From NCBI RefSeq assembly GCF_009828585.1, contig NZ_WSRZ01000010.1, positions 1 through 64,000 of the forward strand: 64,000 nucleotides of DNA. The letters are read 5' to 3'. The notes under the pieces were generated by a model, which saw only the letters and a list, made by a program, of their open reading frames with translations, ran no database searches and was not told the DNA's origin. The position numbers and the translations under genes are program-made. Below, one piece after another: positions 16,496 to 31,049 of the stretch (positions are counted from its first letter, which is position 1; the number at the start of each line of letters is the position of its first letter). The DNA is from Shewanella litoralis (lineage in GTDB: Bacteria; Pseudomonadota; Gammaproteobacteria; Enterobacterales; Shewanellaceae).

Positions 16496-19322
16496 TAGGT
16501 GTATCCACTGATAGCTGGTTTATCACTTGATTTGCCGCTGATTCTACCTTAGTTAGCTCATCAAGTAACTCAAGTATTTCAGGTTCAATATCATCAATAT
16601 CAATTTTATGCTTCAAGGCCGATTCGATATCTTTACAAAGCTTTTGTGTTGTCGGAACGCCGCAATAGCATGTGGCGCCATGCAGTTTGTGTACAGCTTG
16701 TAATAATGTTGCACTATCATGCTTCTTAAAGGCACTGTCGATAGCCTCAATTGTTTCAGGAAGTGAGCTCACCAACATTTTGAGCATATCTAAGGCTAAA
16801 TCTGGTTTTTGATTGGCTTGAGTCAAACACAAGTCCCAATTTAATATGCTGTTGTCGAAGTGGGTAAATTTAGGCTTGGTGATCCAACGACTAATCACAC
16901 CTTTTAACGACACTTCATCAATGGGTTTGGGTAAAAAACCATCCATGCCACAGGCGAGAATTTTTTCACGTTCTTCAGCAATCGCATGAGCCGTCACCGC
17001 AATAATAGGGGTGTTACGGTTAAGTGATGCAAAGCGAATTTGTTCGGTTGCGGTAATACCGTCTGTGCCAGGCATTTGAATGTCCATAAATATTAAGTCA
17101 AATACATGTTCTTGAGCTTGTTTTATGGCGGCCTTTCCGTTGTTTACTGTGACAACATTAACGACTAACTCTTTTAATAAAGTGTCGATAAGTTTTAAAT
17201 TGGCAATATTATCATCAACTGCGAGCACAGAGGCGTTGATACGTTGTGCGCCTTCATCACTCGGGCGCTCAGGTAAGCTGATTAATGCAGCAGGCGTTGG
17301 AGGATAAATTAAATGACGCGCTAGGGTAAAGTCACTGATTGGCGTGTTAAGCAGTACATCTGCATTAGCTTTAAGCACATTAATGATCACATCTTGATCA
17401 AGACAGTCATGCAGCAGCACAAGGCAATCAGTATGCTGACGCGCTTGTTTTAGTAAATGGATAAATTCAGCATTATCAACAAAGCCATGACAACTCATAA
17501 TAATATAATCAAATTTACTGTGTTGACTTTGCAATACCGAGGTCAGGTTTTCTGGATTGGCGACATTGGTTAAAATTAACTGCCAAGAGACTAAGCGGCG
17601 GTTTAAAGTGTCACGAGACAACTCTCGAGGCTCATAAAGCAACACTGATTTATGTTGCAGTACATTAACGGGCAAGACTTCGCCTATTTCAAATTGGCTG
17701 ATCCCAAGCGGTAAAATAAACCAGAAGTTTGAGCCTTTATTGGGGGCAGACGTAAAACCAATTTGACCGCCCATTTGGTTAATGAGGCGCTTGGTGATCA
17801 CTAATCCTAATCCGGTGCCTCCAAAGCGACGTGATATTGAAGAATCTGCCTGACCAAACGCTTGGAATAAATATTCTTGCTGGCTCTCGTCGATGCCAAT
17901 GCCGGTATCGATAACTTCACAGCGAAGAGTAATATTATCCTCATCTTGACCGACTAAATGAATCTTAAGAATTACACTACCAGAATCAGTAAACTTAATT
18001 GCGTTACCCACTAAGTTGGTAATAATTTGACTCACTCGCATGGCGTCACCGCTAACACTCTCAGGGACATTACTATCAATGTCGATAACCAGCTCCAGGC
18101 CCTTTTCTTGGGCGCTGCCTGCAATAATGGTCAGCGTTTCAGCAAGTGTTTCACGCAGTGCAAAAGGCATTTTTTCGAGTACCATTTTGCCCGCTTCAAG
18201 TTTAGAGAAGTCGAGAATGTCGTTAATAATACCCAGTAAGTTACTGGCGCTACGTTCAATGGTTTTGATGTAATCAAGCTGGCTAGTATGCAGTGGGGTT
18301 TTTAATAACTGCCTTGCAAAACCGATGACACCATTGAGCGGTGTGCGAAGCTCGTGCGACATATTCGCTAAAAACTCCGATTTAATTCGACTGGCTTCTA
18401 AAGCGCGTTTTTTAGCCAAATCTAACTCAACGTTTTGAATTTCAATTTGCTCTAGGGTTTCACGTAAATCTGATGTTGCTTGATCAATATTTTGCTGCAT
18501 CTCGTCATGATATTCAGATAACGAGCCTGCCATGGCATTAATACCACGCTTTAATAAATCAAGCTCACCGATTAAATGGCCTTCAAGGCGTGTATCAAGT
18601 TTACCTTCACGAATTTTAGCCACCACCCGCACCATTTCGGTAATAGGGTGGTTAACATGTTTCACTAAGCGAAAGGTAAAAAAGAGATTAAATTGCACGC
18701 CAATTAACACAATAATAAATGCTGCTATGGCGGCTCTATGTTGCTCGAGTAGTGCATTTTCTTTATTAAGCAGGACTGAAATGTAGCCTAAAATCTGTTC
18801 TTGCTGGCTATTGAAAATAGGTTCTATGAATTGTGGGTTATGTTGTTTGCCTGTATCTGTATTGCTCACGCGATTTAAGCTACTGAGCAAGGTACTTTCA
18901 AGGCCGGTGTGCGAAATAATGGGAACCCGAATGACTAGGGTATCACCAATGGTCTCATGTTCTGTGCCAATCAGCGCGGTTAACGGCTTTTTAAAACGCA
19001 TCGTTTCAAAATCTTTATGATAATGAGACGTCACAAATAATTGATTTTCAGCGTCAAACACGGCAATGGAGTGAATTAACGAAGCATTATTGATTTGCGA
19101 TGCCGCCAGCAGACGTTTAGTCGATTCGCGGTCTTGATTAATAATACCAAACTCACTGGCAATGGCTAAAGGCTCAACAATATTGCTGCCTTTGATAATT
19201 AAGGTGTCTTCCAATTCATAAAAGCGGTTTATCGTGAAATAACTTCCAAGTAGAATACCCACGACAATTGTGGGCGCTAACGCAAGTACCAGAACCCAGG
19301 AGCGAAGGCTATATTTGGTCAT
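16485..19322 (-). CDS. barA: hybrid sensor histidine kinase BarA
   Basis: About 945 residues from the ATG at 19322 (MTKYSLRSWVLVLALAP, matching the E. coli BarA start); ATGs at 19340 and 19406 would extend it, and no start has a strong ribosome site. Order: transmembrane helix (about 8-28), periplasmic loop, second helix (about 195-216), HAMP, HisKA with phosphorylatable His in SHELRTPLNG (about 323), ATPase (TGLGLVITKR), receiver with Asp in FMDIQMPG (about 747), Hpt with His in VHKLHGA (about 878). It feeds the response regulator UvrY, which in this group drives the small RNAs that titrate CsrA; csrA is also in this window. Confidence 0.94.
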   Translation of the reverse strand: MTKYSLRSWVLVLALAPTIVVGILLGSYFTINRFYELEDTLIIKGSNIVEPLAIASEFGIINQDRESTKRLLAASQINNASLIHSIAVFDAENQLFVTSHYHKDFETMRFKKPLTALIGTEHETIGDTLVIRVPIISHTGLESTLLSSLNRVSNTDTGKQHNPQFIEPIFNSQQEQILGYISVLLNKENALLEQHRAAIAAFIIVLIGVQFNLFFTFRLVKHVNHPITEMVRVVAKIREGKLDTRLEGHLIGELDLLKRGINAMAGSLSEYHDEMQQNIDQATSDLRETLEQIEIQNVELDLAKKRALEASRIKSEFLANMSHELRTPLNGVIGFARQLLKTPLHTSQLDYIKTIERSASNLLGIINDILDFSKLEAGKMVLEKMPFALRETLAETLTIIAGSAQEKGLELVIDIDSNVPESVSGDAMRVSQIITNLVGNAIKFTDSGSVILKIHLVGQDEDNITLRCEVIDTGIGIDESQQEYLFQAFGQADSSISRRFGGTGLGLVITKRLINQMGGQIGFTSAPNKGSNFWFILPLGISQFEIGEVLPVNVLQHKSVLLYEPRELSRDTLNRRLVSWQLILTNVANPENLTSVLQSQHSKFDYIIMSCHGFVDNAEFIHLLKQARQHTDCLVLLHDCLDQDVIINVLKANADVLLNTPISDFTLARHLIYPPTPAALISLPERPSDEGAQRINASVLAVDDNIANLKLIDTLLKELVVNVVTVNNGKAAIKQAQEHVFDLIFMDIQMPGTDGITATEQIRFASLNRNTPIIAVTAHAIAEEREKILACGMDGFLPKPIDEVSLKGVISRWITKPKFTHFDNSILNWDLCLTQANQKPDLALDMLKMLVSSLPETIEAIDSAFKKHDSATLLQAVHKLHGATCYCGVPTTQKLCKDIESALKHKIDIDDIEPEILELLDELTKVESAANQVINQLSVDTPNDQ

Positions 19323-19442
19323 ATTGTTGGCACTTTTCATGGCAGTTAGGTGTGTTCCTGATACTAAATCGCTATTATAGCGTCTAGACTGCCAGAAACA
19401 GCGCACTCTTGACTAGTTTTTTATTCGACATCTGAGGCCGAA

Positions 19443-20810
19443 ATGGCACAATTCTTCAAAGAAAAACCGAACAAATCTAAACAATTATCTGCAAAGCTCA
19501 CGCTAGATGTTACCCAATTAGACCACCTAGGCGCGGGGATTGCCCAGCATCAAGGTAAAGTTGTGTTTGTCGCGGGAGCTTTACCCGGTGAGCGTGCAAC
19601 GGTGCAGCTCGTTGAGCAAAAGAAAAGTTATGCCAAAGCTAAGTTAATTTCCATTGCTAATCCAGCGCCCAGCAGAGTCACACCTTTTTGTCAGCATTAC
19701 AGTCAGTGTGGCGGCTGCGATTTACAACATATGGACACTCAGGCACAACGCGAACATAAACAAACAGCGTTAGTTGACCTTATTGCTAAGTTATCCAGTG
19801 CTGAAGCTGTAGCTGAAAACCTTGTTGCCACTCCCATTGTCGATGATGCCTGGCATTATCGACGCAGAGCTCGCCTAGCGACCGTATTTGACAAGAACAC
19901 TCAGCGTTTACAGTTGGGGTTTCGCGCCGCCAGCAGCAACAAAATTGTTGAAATTAACCAATGTCCAGTGCTTGCAACGTCGTTGTCTGAACTTTTCACG
20001 CCGCTGGCGGTTAATTTAAATCAGCTAAAAGCCAAAGCCAGTATCGGTCATGTTGAGTTAACCCAAGCTGACAATGGACATTTTGCCGTTGTCAGGGTCA
20101 CTAAAAACCTGCCTAACTCCGATATTAGGTGGTTAACTGGTTTTGCAGAAAAACATCAGCTTCATTTATTGTTGCAAGATGATACCGGGCAACTAACCCA
20201 GCTTTATCCTGCGCTCGCTACAACTGAGCAAGCGGTAACCTTACCTTTTTATCATTTAGTATCTGAAAGCGTACGATGTTCATTTACCCCAGGTAACTTT
20301 GTTCAAGTTAATGGCGCAATAAATCAGGCGATGGTAAATCAAGCAATCGATTGGCTCGATCCTCAAGCGGGTGAACGTATTCTCGATTTATTTTGTGGTG
20401 TCGGTAACTTCAGTTTACCGCTAGCTAAAAAAGCGGCGCAAGTGATTGGGGTTGAAGGTGTGCCTGAAATGGTTGAGCAGGCAAAGCAAAATGCCTTAGA
20501 TAACCACTTAGACAATGTCACGTTTTATCATGCCGACTTAAGTGCCGATTTATCTGAGCAAGCCTGGCTAGGTAAAATTGATAAGTTGTTACTCGATCCT
20601 GCCAGAGCTGGCGCTTATGAAAGTTTACAGTGGTTACAGAAGATGCAACCTAAAAAAGTGGTGTACGTATCGTGTAATCCTGCAAGTCTCGCCCGCGACA
20701 GTAGTGTATTATTGGCTAATGGTTATCGTATAGCGCAAGTTGGATTTGTTGATATGTTTCCACAAACGCATCATATTGAGGCGATGGTCTTATTTGAACT
20801 AGGTAAATAA
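19443..20810 (+). CDS. rlmD: 23S rRNA (uracil-1939-C5)-methyltransferase RlmD
   Basis: 455 residues. It methylates U1939 of 23S rRNA with S-adenosylmethionine. An N-terminal TRAM domain (about 10-75) is followed by the iron-sulfur cysteines in [14 protein letters not shown] and a later Cys (QCPVL). The methyltransferase domain has [25 protein letters not shown] and the catalytic Cys in [12 protein letters not shown]. It is divergent from barA and upstream of relA, as in E. coli. Confidence 0.96.
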   Translation: MAQFFKEKPNKSKQLSAKLTLDVTQLDHLGAGIAQHQGKVVFVAGALPGERATVQLVEQKKSYAKAKLISIANPAPSRVTPFCQHYSQCGGCDLQHMDTQAQREHKQTALVDLIAKLSSAEAVAENLVATPIVDDAWHYRRRARLATVFDKNTQRLQLGFRAASSNKIVEINQCPVLATSLSELFTPLAVNLNQLKAKASIGHVELTQADNGHFAVVRVTKNLPNSDIRWLTGFAEKHQLHLLLQDDTGQLTQLYPALATTEQAVTLPFYHLVSESVRCSFTPGNFVQVNGAINQAMVNQAIDWLDPQAGERILDLFCGVGNFSLPLAKKAAQVIGVEGVPEMVEQAKQNALDNHLDNVTFYHADLSADLSEQAWLGKIDKLLLDPARAGAYESLQWLQKMQPKKVVYVSCNPASLARDSSVLLANGYRIAQVGFVDMFPQTHHIEAMVLFELGK

Positions 20811-20990
20811 GTGTCAGCTTTTTTAATATTATCAAACGGTATGCTATAAATTTGTTCAACTAAACACGTTTGAATTGACAAAAGAGCCAAGGGCTTCAAG
20901 ATAGCGTATTCAGTGGTAGTTAACGTCTGGTTTTTTCTAATTCACAGACACAAAGGTGTAAAAGTCGGTCATGCGGCTAAGGAAGGGTTC

Positions 20991-23198
20991 ATGGTATCTG
21001 TTCGCGAAGCACATTTTAATACGCAAACATTCCAATTGGATGAGTGGGTCGCCCGTTATATTGACGATAAAGACGATGCTCAAACTTTATTAGTATTGAT
21101 CCAGCAAGTGGAGGCCTTACCGGTCAAAAACAAACTGGCTCATACTGAATTGCTTGCTCGCGCTCGCGAAATGATCGAAATCTTAGCGCCGCTAAACATG
21201 GACATTGAAACCCTGCAAGCTGCAGTGCTGTTCTTAATGCATGAAGCAGGCGTGTTAAGTGATGAGCAATTAGCTGAACAATATGGCGACAATTTAGCAA
21301 AGTTGGTGGCCAGCGTGGTTACCATGAATGCCATTGGCGCACTTAAGGTCAGCGAAAACTCACGTGATGCCGAACCGCAAATCGACAATATTCGTAAAAT
21401 GTTACTGGCGATGGTTGAAGATGTACGTGCCGTTGTCATTAAGCTTGCCGAGCGCGTGTGTTTATTACGCGCGGTTAAAAATGCCGATGAAGAAACACGG
21501 GTATTGCTCGCCCGTGAAATTGCCGATATCTACGCACCACTGGCAAATCGTTTAGGTATTGGTCAGCTAAAATGGGAGCTTGAAGATATTTCGTTCCGCT
21601 ATTTACACCCAACGGTATATAAAGACATCGCTAAACAGCTTGATGGCAAACGTGTTGATCGTGAAGTGTTTATCGACAAGTTTGTCACCCAACTGCAGCA
21701 ACGTTTAGACAATGATGACATTCGCGCTAAAGTCTATGGCCGTCCCAAACATATTTACAGCATTTGGCGTAAAATGAAGGGCAAAGATCTTAAGTTTGAT
21801 GAGCTGTTTGATGTAAGAGCTGTGCGTATCGTTACCGAACGATTGCAAGACTGTTATGGCGCCTTAGGCGTAGTACATGATTTATGGCATCACATTCCAC
21901 GTGAGTTTGACGATTATGTCGCCAACCCTAAACCGAACGGTTATCAATCGATTCATACCGTCGTTGTGGGGCCAGAAGGCAAAACCGTCGAAATTCAAAT
22001 TCGCACAGAAGCCATGCATCAAGATTCTGAACTTGGTGTTGCAGCCCATTGGAAATACAAAGAAGGTGCAGGTAACACCAAACAAACTGGCTACGAAGAA
22101 AAAATTAACTGGCTGCGTAAAATTTTACAGTGGCAGGAAGATGTGGCCGAAAGCGGTAACCTGGTTGACGAGGTTCGCAGTCAAGTATTTGAAGACCGAG
22201 TTTATGTATTTACCCCTAACGGTGAAGTAGTCGATTTACCACTGGGTTCAACCGTACTCGATTTTGCTTACTACATTCACTCCCAAGTAGGACATAAATG
22301 TATTGGCGCCAAAGTGGACGGCCGAATTGTGCCATTTACTTATCAGGTTGAAACTGGTGAGCGCATTGAAATTATCACCTCAAAAACACCTAACCCAAAA
22401 CGTGACTGGTTAAATCCAAACTTAGGCTATATTAAGTCGTCACGTTCACGCTCTAAAATTCAGCACTGGTTTAAGCAACAAGATCGCGACAAAAATATTG
22501 CCGCCGGTAAAGAGATGCTCGAGTCTGAATTATCGCGTGTGGGCTTAAAAATTAAAGATGCGGCAGTGGCGGTTGAACGTTTCAACCTTAATACCATGGA
22601 CGACATGCTCGCGGCCATTGGTGGTGGCGATTTACGCTTAAACCAAGTAGTGAACTTTACTGAAACTAAAATCCGCAAAGTCGTCGATACCGATGAAGAC
22701 CTCGTTGAAGACATTCTGAAAAAAGCTTCACATAAGCCTAAAAAGACAGGTAAAGGCCAGGTAGAAGTCAGTGGTGTGGGCAACTTAATGAGCCACATTG
22801 CCCGTTGTTGTCAGCCAGTACCTGGAGATGAAATTTTTGGGTATATCACCATGGGCCGCGGAATTTCTGTGCACCGTAGTGATTGTGAGCAGGTTAAAGA
22901 GTTAATGCGAGCTCACCCTGAGCGTAGTGTCGATGTGATATGGGGCGAAAACTACTCTGGCGGATACCGCATTCGAGTACGAGTATTATCTCATGACCGT
23001 AGCGGTTTATTGCGCGACTTAACCACAGTGCTTGCCGCTGAAAAGTCTAACGTAATGGCCATGAGCTCATCATCGGACGTAAAAACCCAAACTGCGACCG
23101 TAGAGCTTGAACTTGAGCTCTATAATTTAGACGGTTTATCACGCATCATTGCCAAATTATCGCAAGTTGACGGTGTGATTGAGTCTCGCAGATTGTAA
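20991..23198 (+). CDS. relA: GTP pyrophosphokinase RelA
   Basis: 735 residues. It makes (p)ppGpp on stalled ribosomes during amino-acid starvation. The N-terminal hydrolase domain lacks the HD metal motif, as expected of RelA rather than SpoT. The synthetase domain (about 230-360) has GRPKHIYSIWRKM, FDVRAVRI, EFDDYVANPKPNGYQSIHT and EIQIRTEAMH. TGS (DRVYVFTPNGEV), zinc-finger (ARCCQPVPGD) and ACT domains follow. The ATG at 20991 is used because AAGGAAGG lies just upstream and the protein then begins MVSVREAHFN; a frame-open start at 20913 lacks support. Confidence 0.97.
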   Translation: MVSVREAHFNTQTFQLDEWVARYIDDKDDAQTLLVLIQQVEALPVKNKLAHTELLARAREMIEILAPLNMDIETLQAAVLFLMHEAGVLSDEQLAEQYGDNLAKLVASVVTMNAIGALKVSENSRDAEPQIDNIRKMLLAMVEDVRAVVIKLAERVCLLRAVKNADEETRVLLAREIADIYAPLANRLGIGQLKWELEDISFRYLHPTVYKDIAKQLDGKRVDREVFIDKFVTQLQQRLDNDDIRAKVYGRPKHIYSIWRKMKGKDLKFDELFDVRAVRIVTERLQDCYGALGVVHDLWHHIPREFDDYVANPKPNGYQSIHTVVVGPEGKTVEIQIRTEAMHQDSELGVAAHWKYKEGAGNTKQTGYEEKINWLRKILQWQEDVAESGNLVDEVRSQVFEDRVYVFTPNGEVVDLPLGSTVLDFAYYIHSQVGHKCIGAKVDGRIVPFTYQVETGERIEIITSKTPNPKRDWLNPNLGYIKSSRSRSKIQHWFKQQDRDKNIAAGKEMLESELSRVGLKIKDAAVAVERFNLNTMDDMLAAIGGGDLRLNQVVNFTETKIRKVVDTDEDLVEDILKKASHKPKKTGKGQVEVSGVGNLMSHIARCCQPVPGDEIFGYITMGRGISVHRSDCEQVKELMRAHPERSVDVIWGENYSGGYRIRVRVLSHDRSGLLRDLTTVLAAEKSNVMAMSSSSDVKTQTATVELELELYNLDGLSRIIAKLSQVDGVIESRRL

Positions 23199-23228
23199 AT
23201 CGTTAGCTAAAAAGTGACAACGATAGCT

Positions 23229-23256
23229 AAAGGCACCTAAATTAAGGTGCCTTTTT
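23229..23256 (+). terminator. terminator between relA and mazG
   Basis: AAAGGCACCT, loop AAATTA, AGGTGCCTTT followed by TT. It sits 30 bp after relA. Confidence 0.82.
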
Positions 23257-23292
23257 AATTAAAGAAACCGCTAAATGTAGAGGATATACAAG

Positions 23293-25867
<2,575 letters not shown>

Positions 25868-25875
25868 TATGTATT

Positions 25876-25907
25876 AGCCGCTAATGTTCTGCATTAGCGG
25901 CTTTTTT
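25876..25907 (+). terminator. terminator after pyrG
   Basis: AGCCGCTAATG, loop TTCTG, CATTAGCGGCT, then TTTTT. Confidence 0.9.
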
Positions 25908-26033
25908 GTCTACGATATATGCGTAAGATCAAATAATCGCGTTTTTGATGTCTCACAGCTGTTAAAACTAAGTTGAAGCTGAGACCAATTCGATTTATCC
26001 TAAGCTCTAAATAGAATAAAATTACCAAACTGA

Positions 26034-27443
<1,410 letters not shown>

Positions 27444-27457
27444 TTTTGCTTTAGCTT

Positions 27458-27487
27458 AAAAAAGGCCACCACTCGGTGGCCTTTTTT
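27458..27487 (+). terminator. terminator after eno
   Basis: AAAAAAGGCCACC, loop ACTC, GGTGGCCTTTTTT: a 13-pair stem with built-in T tract. Confidence 0.92.
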
Positions 27488-27541
27488 GTTGTACTATATC
27501 CAATATACATTCTAAGGGTTAATGCGACGTAACTTGATATT

Positions 27542-27841
27542 ATGAAACAATTAATATTACTCATGATTGCTTTACTGGCTGTCTTACAATATAGACTATG
27601 GCTGGGGGACAACAATTTTTCTGAATATGTTCTGCTGCAAACCCAGATTGAAGCTCAACAACAAAGCAACGAAAAGTTGATCGCTCGCAATCAAATCCTC
27701 AAAGAAGAAATCATCGATTTACAAAGCGGTACCGAAGCGATAGAAGAGCGCGCCCGAAATGAGCTTGGCATGGTTAAAGAAGGCGAAACGTTTTATCGTG
27801 TTATTGGCACCGAGTCCCGTGAACAACCGTTTAATCCATAG
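27542..27841 (+). CDS. ftsB: cell division protein FtsB
   Basis: 99 residues. A single N-terminal transmembrane helix (about 3-20) is followed by a periplasmic leucine-zipper coiled coil (about 30-65) with the conserved [19 protein letters not shown] tail. It bridges FtsQ and FtsL in the divisome at the septum. It lies between eno and ispD as in E. coli, 60 bp ahead of ispD. Confidence 0.95.
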   Translation: MKQLILLMIALLAVLQYRLWLGDNNFSEYVLLQTQIEAQQQSNEKLIARNQILKEEIIDLQSGTEAIEERARNELGMVKEGETFYRVIGTESREQPFNP

Positions 27842-27901
27842 TTTACCGTGCACATTTATTGCGTGTTAAACGAACTATCATAATGCTAAAAATGGTTTAC
27901 T

Positions 27902-28603
27902 ATGCAAAATAATACTCAGTCAATTATTGCCATTGTTCCAGCTGCTGGTATCGGCAGTCGCATGGGGGCAGACAAACCAAAGCAGTATCTAATGCTAGGT
28001 CAGCAGAGTATTTTGGCGCACACACTCGATGCTTTATTGTCGCACAAACGCATTGATAAGGTTATTGTCGCACTGCATCCACAAGATCAATATTTCAAGC
28101 AACTTCCCCAAGCTAAACACCCTAAGCTGATACAAGTGATTGGCGGTGGAGAACGTTCCGACTCCGTTCTTGCTGCGCTAGATCAGGCAATGCAGATTAA
28201 TGCCAATGCTTGGGCGTTAGTTCACGATGCCGCAAGACCTTGTTTACGCCATGAAGATATTAACAAGTTGATTGCATCGCTAAAACAATACCCTCAAGGG
28301 GCTATTTTGGCCGCGCCAGTGCGCGATACCATGAAGCGCAGCGATGCCAGTGGCTTAATCACTAATACGGTTGAGCGTGCATTACTTTGGCACGCACTCA
28401 CGCCACAGTTTTTCCCCATATCTGCACTGCATAATAATTTATCTCAGGCACTTGCGGCGAATGCCAGTATTACGGACGAGGCGAGTGCCATGGAATGGGC
28501 TGGAGTCAGACCTGGGCTAGTGAGTGGTCGTGTTGATAATATTAAAGTCACTCACCCTGATGATTTACAACTCGCAGCGTTATTTATGCAGCAAGCACAA
28601 TGA
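27902..28603 (+). CDS. ispD: 2-C-methyl-D-erythritol 4-phosphate cytidylyltransferase
   Basis: 233 residues. It transfers CMP to methylerythritol phosphate, the third step of the non-mevalonate isoprenoid pathway. The nucleotide-binding N-terminus reads IVPAAGIGSRMGADKPKQYL; WALVHDAARPC and TDEASAMEW are conserved active-site segments. It is followed by ispF, the next-but-one enzyme of the same pathway, with an 82-bp gap that contains a short direct repeat (ATGCAATAAACC, twice) without clear meaning. Confidence 0.97.
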   Translation: MQNNTQSIIAIVPAAGIGSRMGADKPKQYLMLGQQSILAHTLDALLSHKRIDKVIVALHPQDQYFKQLPQAKHPKLIQVIGGGERSDSVLAALDQAMQINANAWALVHDAARPCLRHEDINKLIASLKQYPQGAILAAPVRDTMKRSDASGLITNTVERALLWHALTPQFFPISALHNNLSQALAANASITDEASAMEWAGVRPGLVSGRVDNIKVTHPDDLQLAALFMQQAQ

Positions 28604-28685
28604 CGTTTATGCAATAAACCCAATAAAATTTATGCAATAAACCTAATAACCTTATTGTAATGATAAGCTCATCACAAGGATTAAC

Positions 28686-29171
28686 ATGAATATACGTATT
28701 GGCCATGGTTTTGATGTACATAAATTTGGTGGCGATAAACCGCTTATTTTAGGTGGTGTAGTCGTGCCTTATGAGACTGGCTTAATAGCTCACTCTGACG
28801 GTGATGTGGTGTTGCATGCAATAAGCGATGCTATCCTCGGTGCGATGGCTCTAGGTGATATCGGTAAGCACTTTCCCGATACCGATGCTAACTTTGCCGG
28901 AGCGGATAGTCGTGAGCTGCTAAAGCATTGCTATGAGCTCGCTCGGCAAAAGCTGTTTGTGATAGGTAATGTCGATGTCACGGTGATTGCCCAGGTTCCT
29001 AAAATGGCCCCACATATTGAAGCTATCCGTGAGTGTTTAAGTACTGATTTACAAACGGATATCGAAAATATTAATGTGAAAGCCACAACCACTGAAAAAT
29101 TAGGTTTTACCGGACGTAAAGAAGGTATTGCTGTCGAAGCTGTCGTACTGATGGTTAGTCAATCGCGTTAA
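28686..29171 (+). CDS. ispF: 2-C-methyl-D-erythritol 2,4-cyclodiphosphate synthase
   Basis: 161 residues. It cyclises the CDP-methylerythritol phosphate product to the cyclodiphosphate and releases CMP. The zinc site DVH is in [30 protein letters not shown] and [18 protein letters not shown] are typical. An AAGGA ribosome site precedes the ATG. truD follows 22 bp downstream. Confidence 0.97.
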   Translation: MNIRIGHGFDVHKFGGDKPLILGGVVVPYETGLIAHSDGDVVLHAISDAILGAMALGDIGKHFPDTDANFAGADSRELLKHCYELARQKLFVIGNVDVTVIAQVPKMAPHIEAIRECLSTDLQTDIENINVKATTTEKLGFTGRKEGIAVEAVVLMVSQSR

Positions 29172-29193
29172 TAATATAGAGAATGTTTGCCAG

Positions 29194-30288
29194 ATGAACG
29201 AATTACATTACCTGCTGGATAAACCGTTAAGCCAAGCTGATTTACGCACTCATAATAGTGATTTTATTGTGAAAGAAATTTTGCCTTTTACTCCAACAGG
29301 GGAAGGCGAGCACCATATGTTGCATATTCAAAAAAATGGCTTGAATACCGTTTATGTTGCTGAAATTCTGGCAAAATTTGCTAAAGTTCATCCTAAAGAG
29401 GTGACTTATGCAGGGCAAAAAGATAAAAACGCCGTCACAGAACAATGGTTTGGTGTGCGTATTCCTGGCAAAGAAACCCCTGAGTGGACGCAGCTTAATA
29501 GCGATAAACTGACCATATTGTCCAGCAGCCGTCACAGCAAAAAACTGCGAATAGGGGCGTTATTAGGCAATCGTTTTGTGCTCACTTTACGCAATATTAC
29601 CAATGTGGCTGATGTTGAATCTCGCTTACAACAGATTGCCACAGTCGGTGTGCCTAACTATTTTGGTGAACAACGTTTTGGCCATGATGGTAAAAATTTA
29701 GTGATGGGGCGTCAGATGTTAAGCGGCGGCCGCAATATAAAAGATCGCAACAAACGCAGTATGTATTTGTCTGCAGTGCGATCAAACATATTTAATTTAG
29801 TGGTGTCGCATCGCTTAGCGACAAAACACATCAATACCACAGCGGGTGACTGTGTGATGTTAGCCGGCAGTAAGAGTTATTTTACCGTTGATGCCTGGGA
29901 TGATGTGCTTAATGCGCGTTTAGCTGAAAAAGACATTCAGCTATCGGCTCCGCTTTGGGGTCGTGGTACTCCTTTAGCGAAAGACGATGCACTTACACTA
30001 GAAATGGCGCCATTAGCTGATTATTCAGATGATTTAACTGGCCTTGAAAATGCAGGACTCTCCCAAGAAAGGCGACCTTTGTTGCTCGAGCCGCAAGGCA
30101 TGAAATGGCAATTTGACCATGATGTATTGACCCTTGAGTTTATGCTACCTGCAGGCAGTTATGCGACATCAGTTTTGCGTGAACTTGCTGATTATCAAGA
30201 TGTTCAAGAGCAACAAAGACAAATTATGGTGGCTGAACAACAAGCACAGCGTGTATTGCAAGAGCAATCGCAACTTAATAAAGAGTAG
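29194..30288 (+). CDS. truD: tRNA pseudouridine(13) synthase
   Basis: 364 residues. It isomerises U13 of tRNA-Glu to pseudouridine. The catalytic Asp lies in YAGQKDKNAVTEQW (about residue 80), and GVPNYFGEQRFG is the TruD-specific motif. The C-terminal LEFMLPAGSYATSVLREL is also conserved. It sits in the ispF-truD-surE-pcm operon as in E. coli, 11 bp before surE. Confidence 0.97.
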   Translation: MNELHYLLDKPLSQADLRTHNSDFIVKEILPFTPTGEGEHHMLHIQKNGLNTVYVAEILAKFAKVHPKEVTYAGQKDKNAVTEQWFGVRIPGKETPEWTQLNSDKLTILSSSRHSKKLRIGALLGNRFVLTLRNITNVADVESRLQQIATVGVPNYFGEQRFGHDGKNLVMGRQMLSGGRNIKDRNKRSMYLSAVRSNIFNLVVSHRLATKHINTTAGDCVMLAGSKSYFTVDAWDDVLNARLAEKDIQLSAPLWGRGTPLAKDDALTLEMAPLADYSDDLTGLENAGLSQERRPLLLEPQGMKWQFDHDVLTLEFMLPAGSYATSVLRELADYQDVQEQQRQIMVAEQQAQRVLQEQSQLNKE

Positions 30289-30299
30289 AGTCCTAAGCA

Positions 30300-31049
30300 A
30301 TGATTAATATTTTAGTCAGTAATGATGATGGTGTTAATGCCTCTGGTATTATCGCATTAACCCAGGCACTGAGTGAGTTTGCACAAGTGCTTACCGTTGC
30401 GCCCGATCGAAATTGTTCCGGCGCGAGTAATTCATTAACCTTGACTAACCCATTAAGAATTAATAACTTAGATAATGGTTATATTTCAGTCAATGGTACA
30501 CCTACTGATTGTGTCCATTTAGCCATTAGGCAGTTATGTGAGCATGAACCCGATATTGTCGTGTCGGGCATAAATGCGGGTGCCAATATGGGCGATGATA
30601 CCCTGTACTCTGGGACTGTTGCGGCAGCGATGGAAGGGCGATTTTTAGGATTGCCGGCCATCGCTATTTCTTTAGTGGGTAAGTCATTAACTCACTATGA
30701 TAGCGCGGCCATCTATGCTGCAAAAATTGTAAAAGGATTATTAGCGCATCCGATTAATCGCGATCAAATTTTAAATGTGAATGTACCTGACTTACCAGTC
30801 GATCAAATTAAAGGAATTAAAGTCACCCGTTTAGGGGCAAGACATAAAGCCGAAGGCATGATTAAAACTCAAGACCCAGCAGGAAAAGATATTTATTGGT
30901 TGGGGCCTGTAGGCAGTGAACAAGATGCTGGAGAGGGCACAGATTTTGGTGCTGTTGCTGCGGGTTACGTGTCTATCACACCGTTAACAGTGGATTTAAC
31001 TGCATACAATCAACTAAATGGATTAGCTGAGTGGATAACAAAAATATGA
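30300..31049 (+). CDS. surE: 5'/3'-nucleotidase SurE
   Basis: 249 residues. It is a metal-dependent nucleotidase needed in stationary phase. The N-terminal metal site is [40 protein letters not shown] and the LNVNVPDLP segment are conserved. Its stop codon overlaps the pcm start (ATGA at 31046-31049). Confidence 0.97.
   Translation: MINILVSNDDGVNASGIIALTQALSEFAQVLTVAPDRNCSGASNSLTLTNPLRINNLDNGYISVNGTPTDCVHLAIRQLCEHEPDIVVSGINAGANMGDDTLYSGTVAAAMEGRFLGLPAIAISLVGKSLTHYDSAAIYAAKIVKGLLAHPINRDQILNVNVPDLPVDQIKGIKVTRLGARHKAEGMIKTQDPAGKDIYWLGPVGSEQDAGEGTDFGAVAAGYVSITPLTVDLTAYNQLNGLAEWITKI

Noticed and set aside
28606-28646. Short direct repeat ATGCAATAAACC between ispD and ispF
   Set aside because: Only two copies and no palindrome or known site; most likely a small local duplication.
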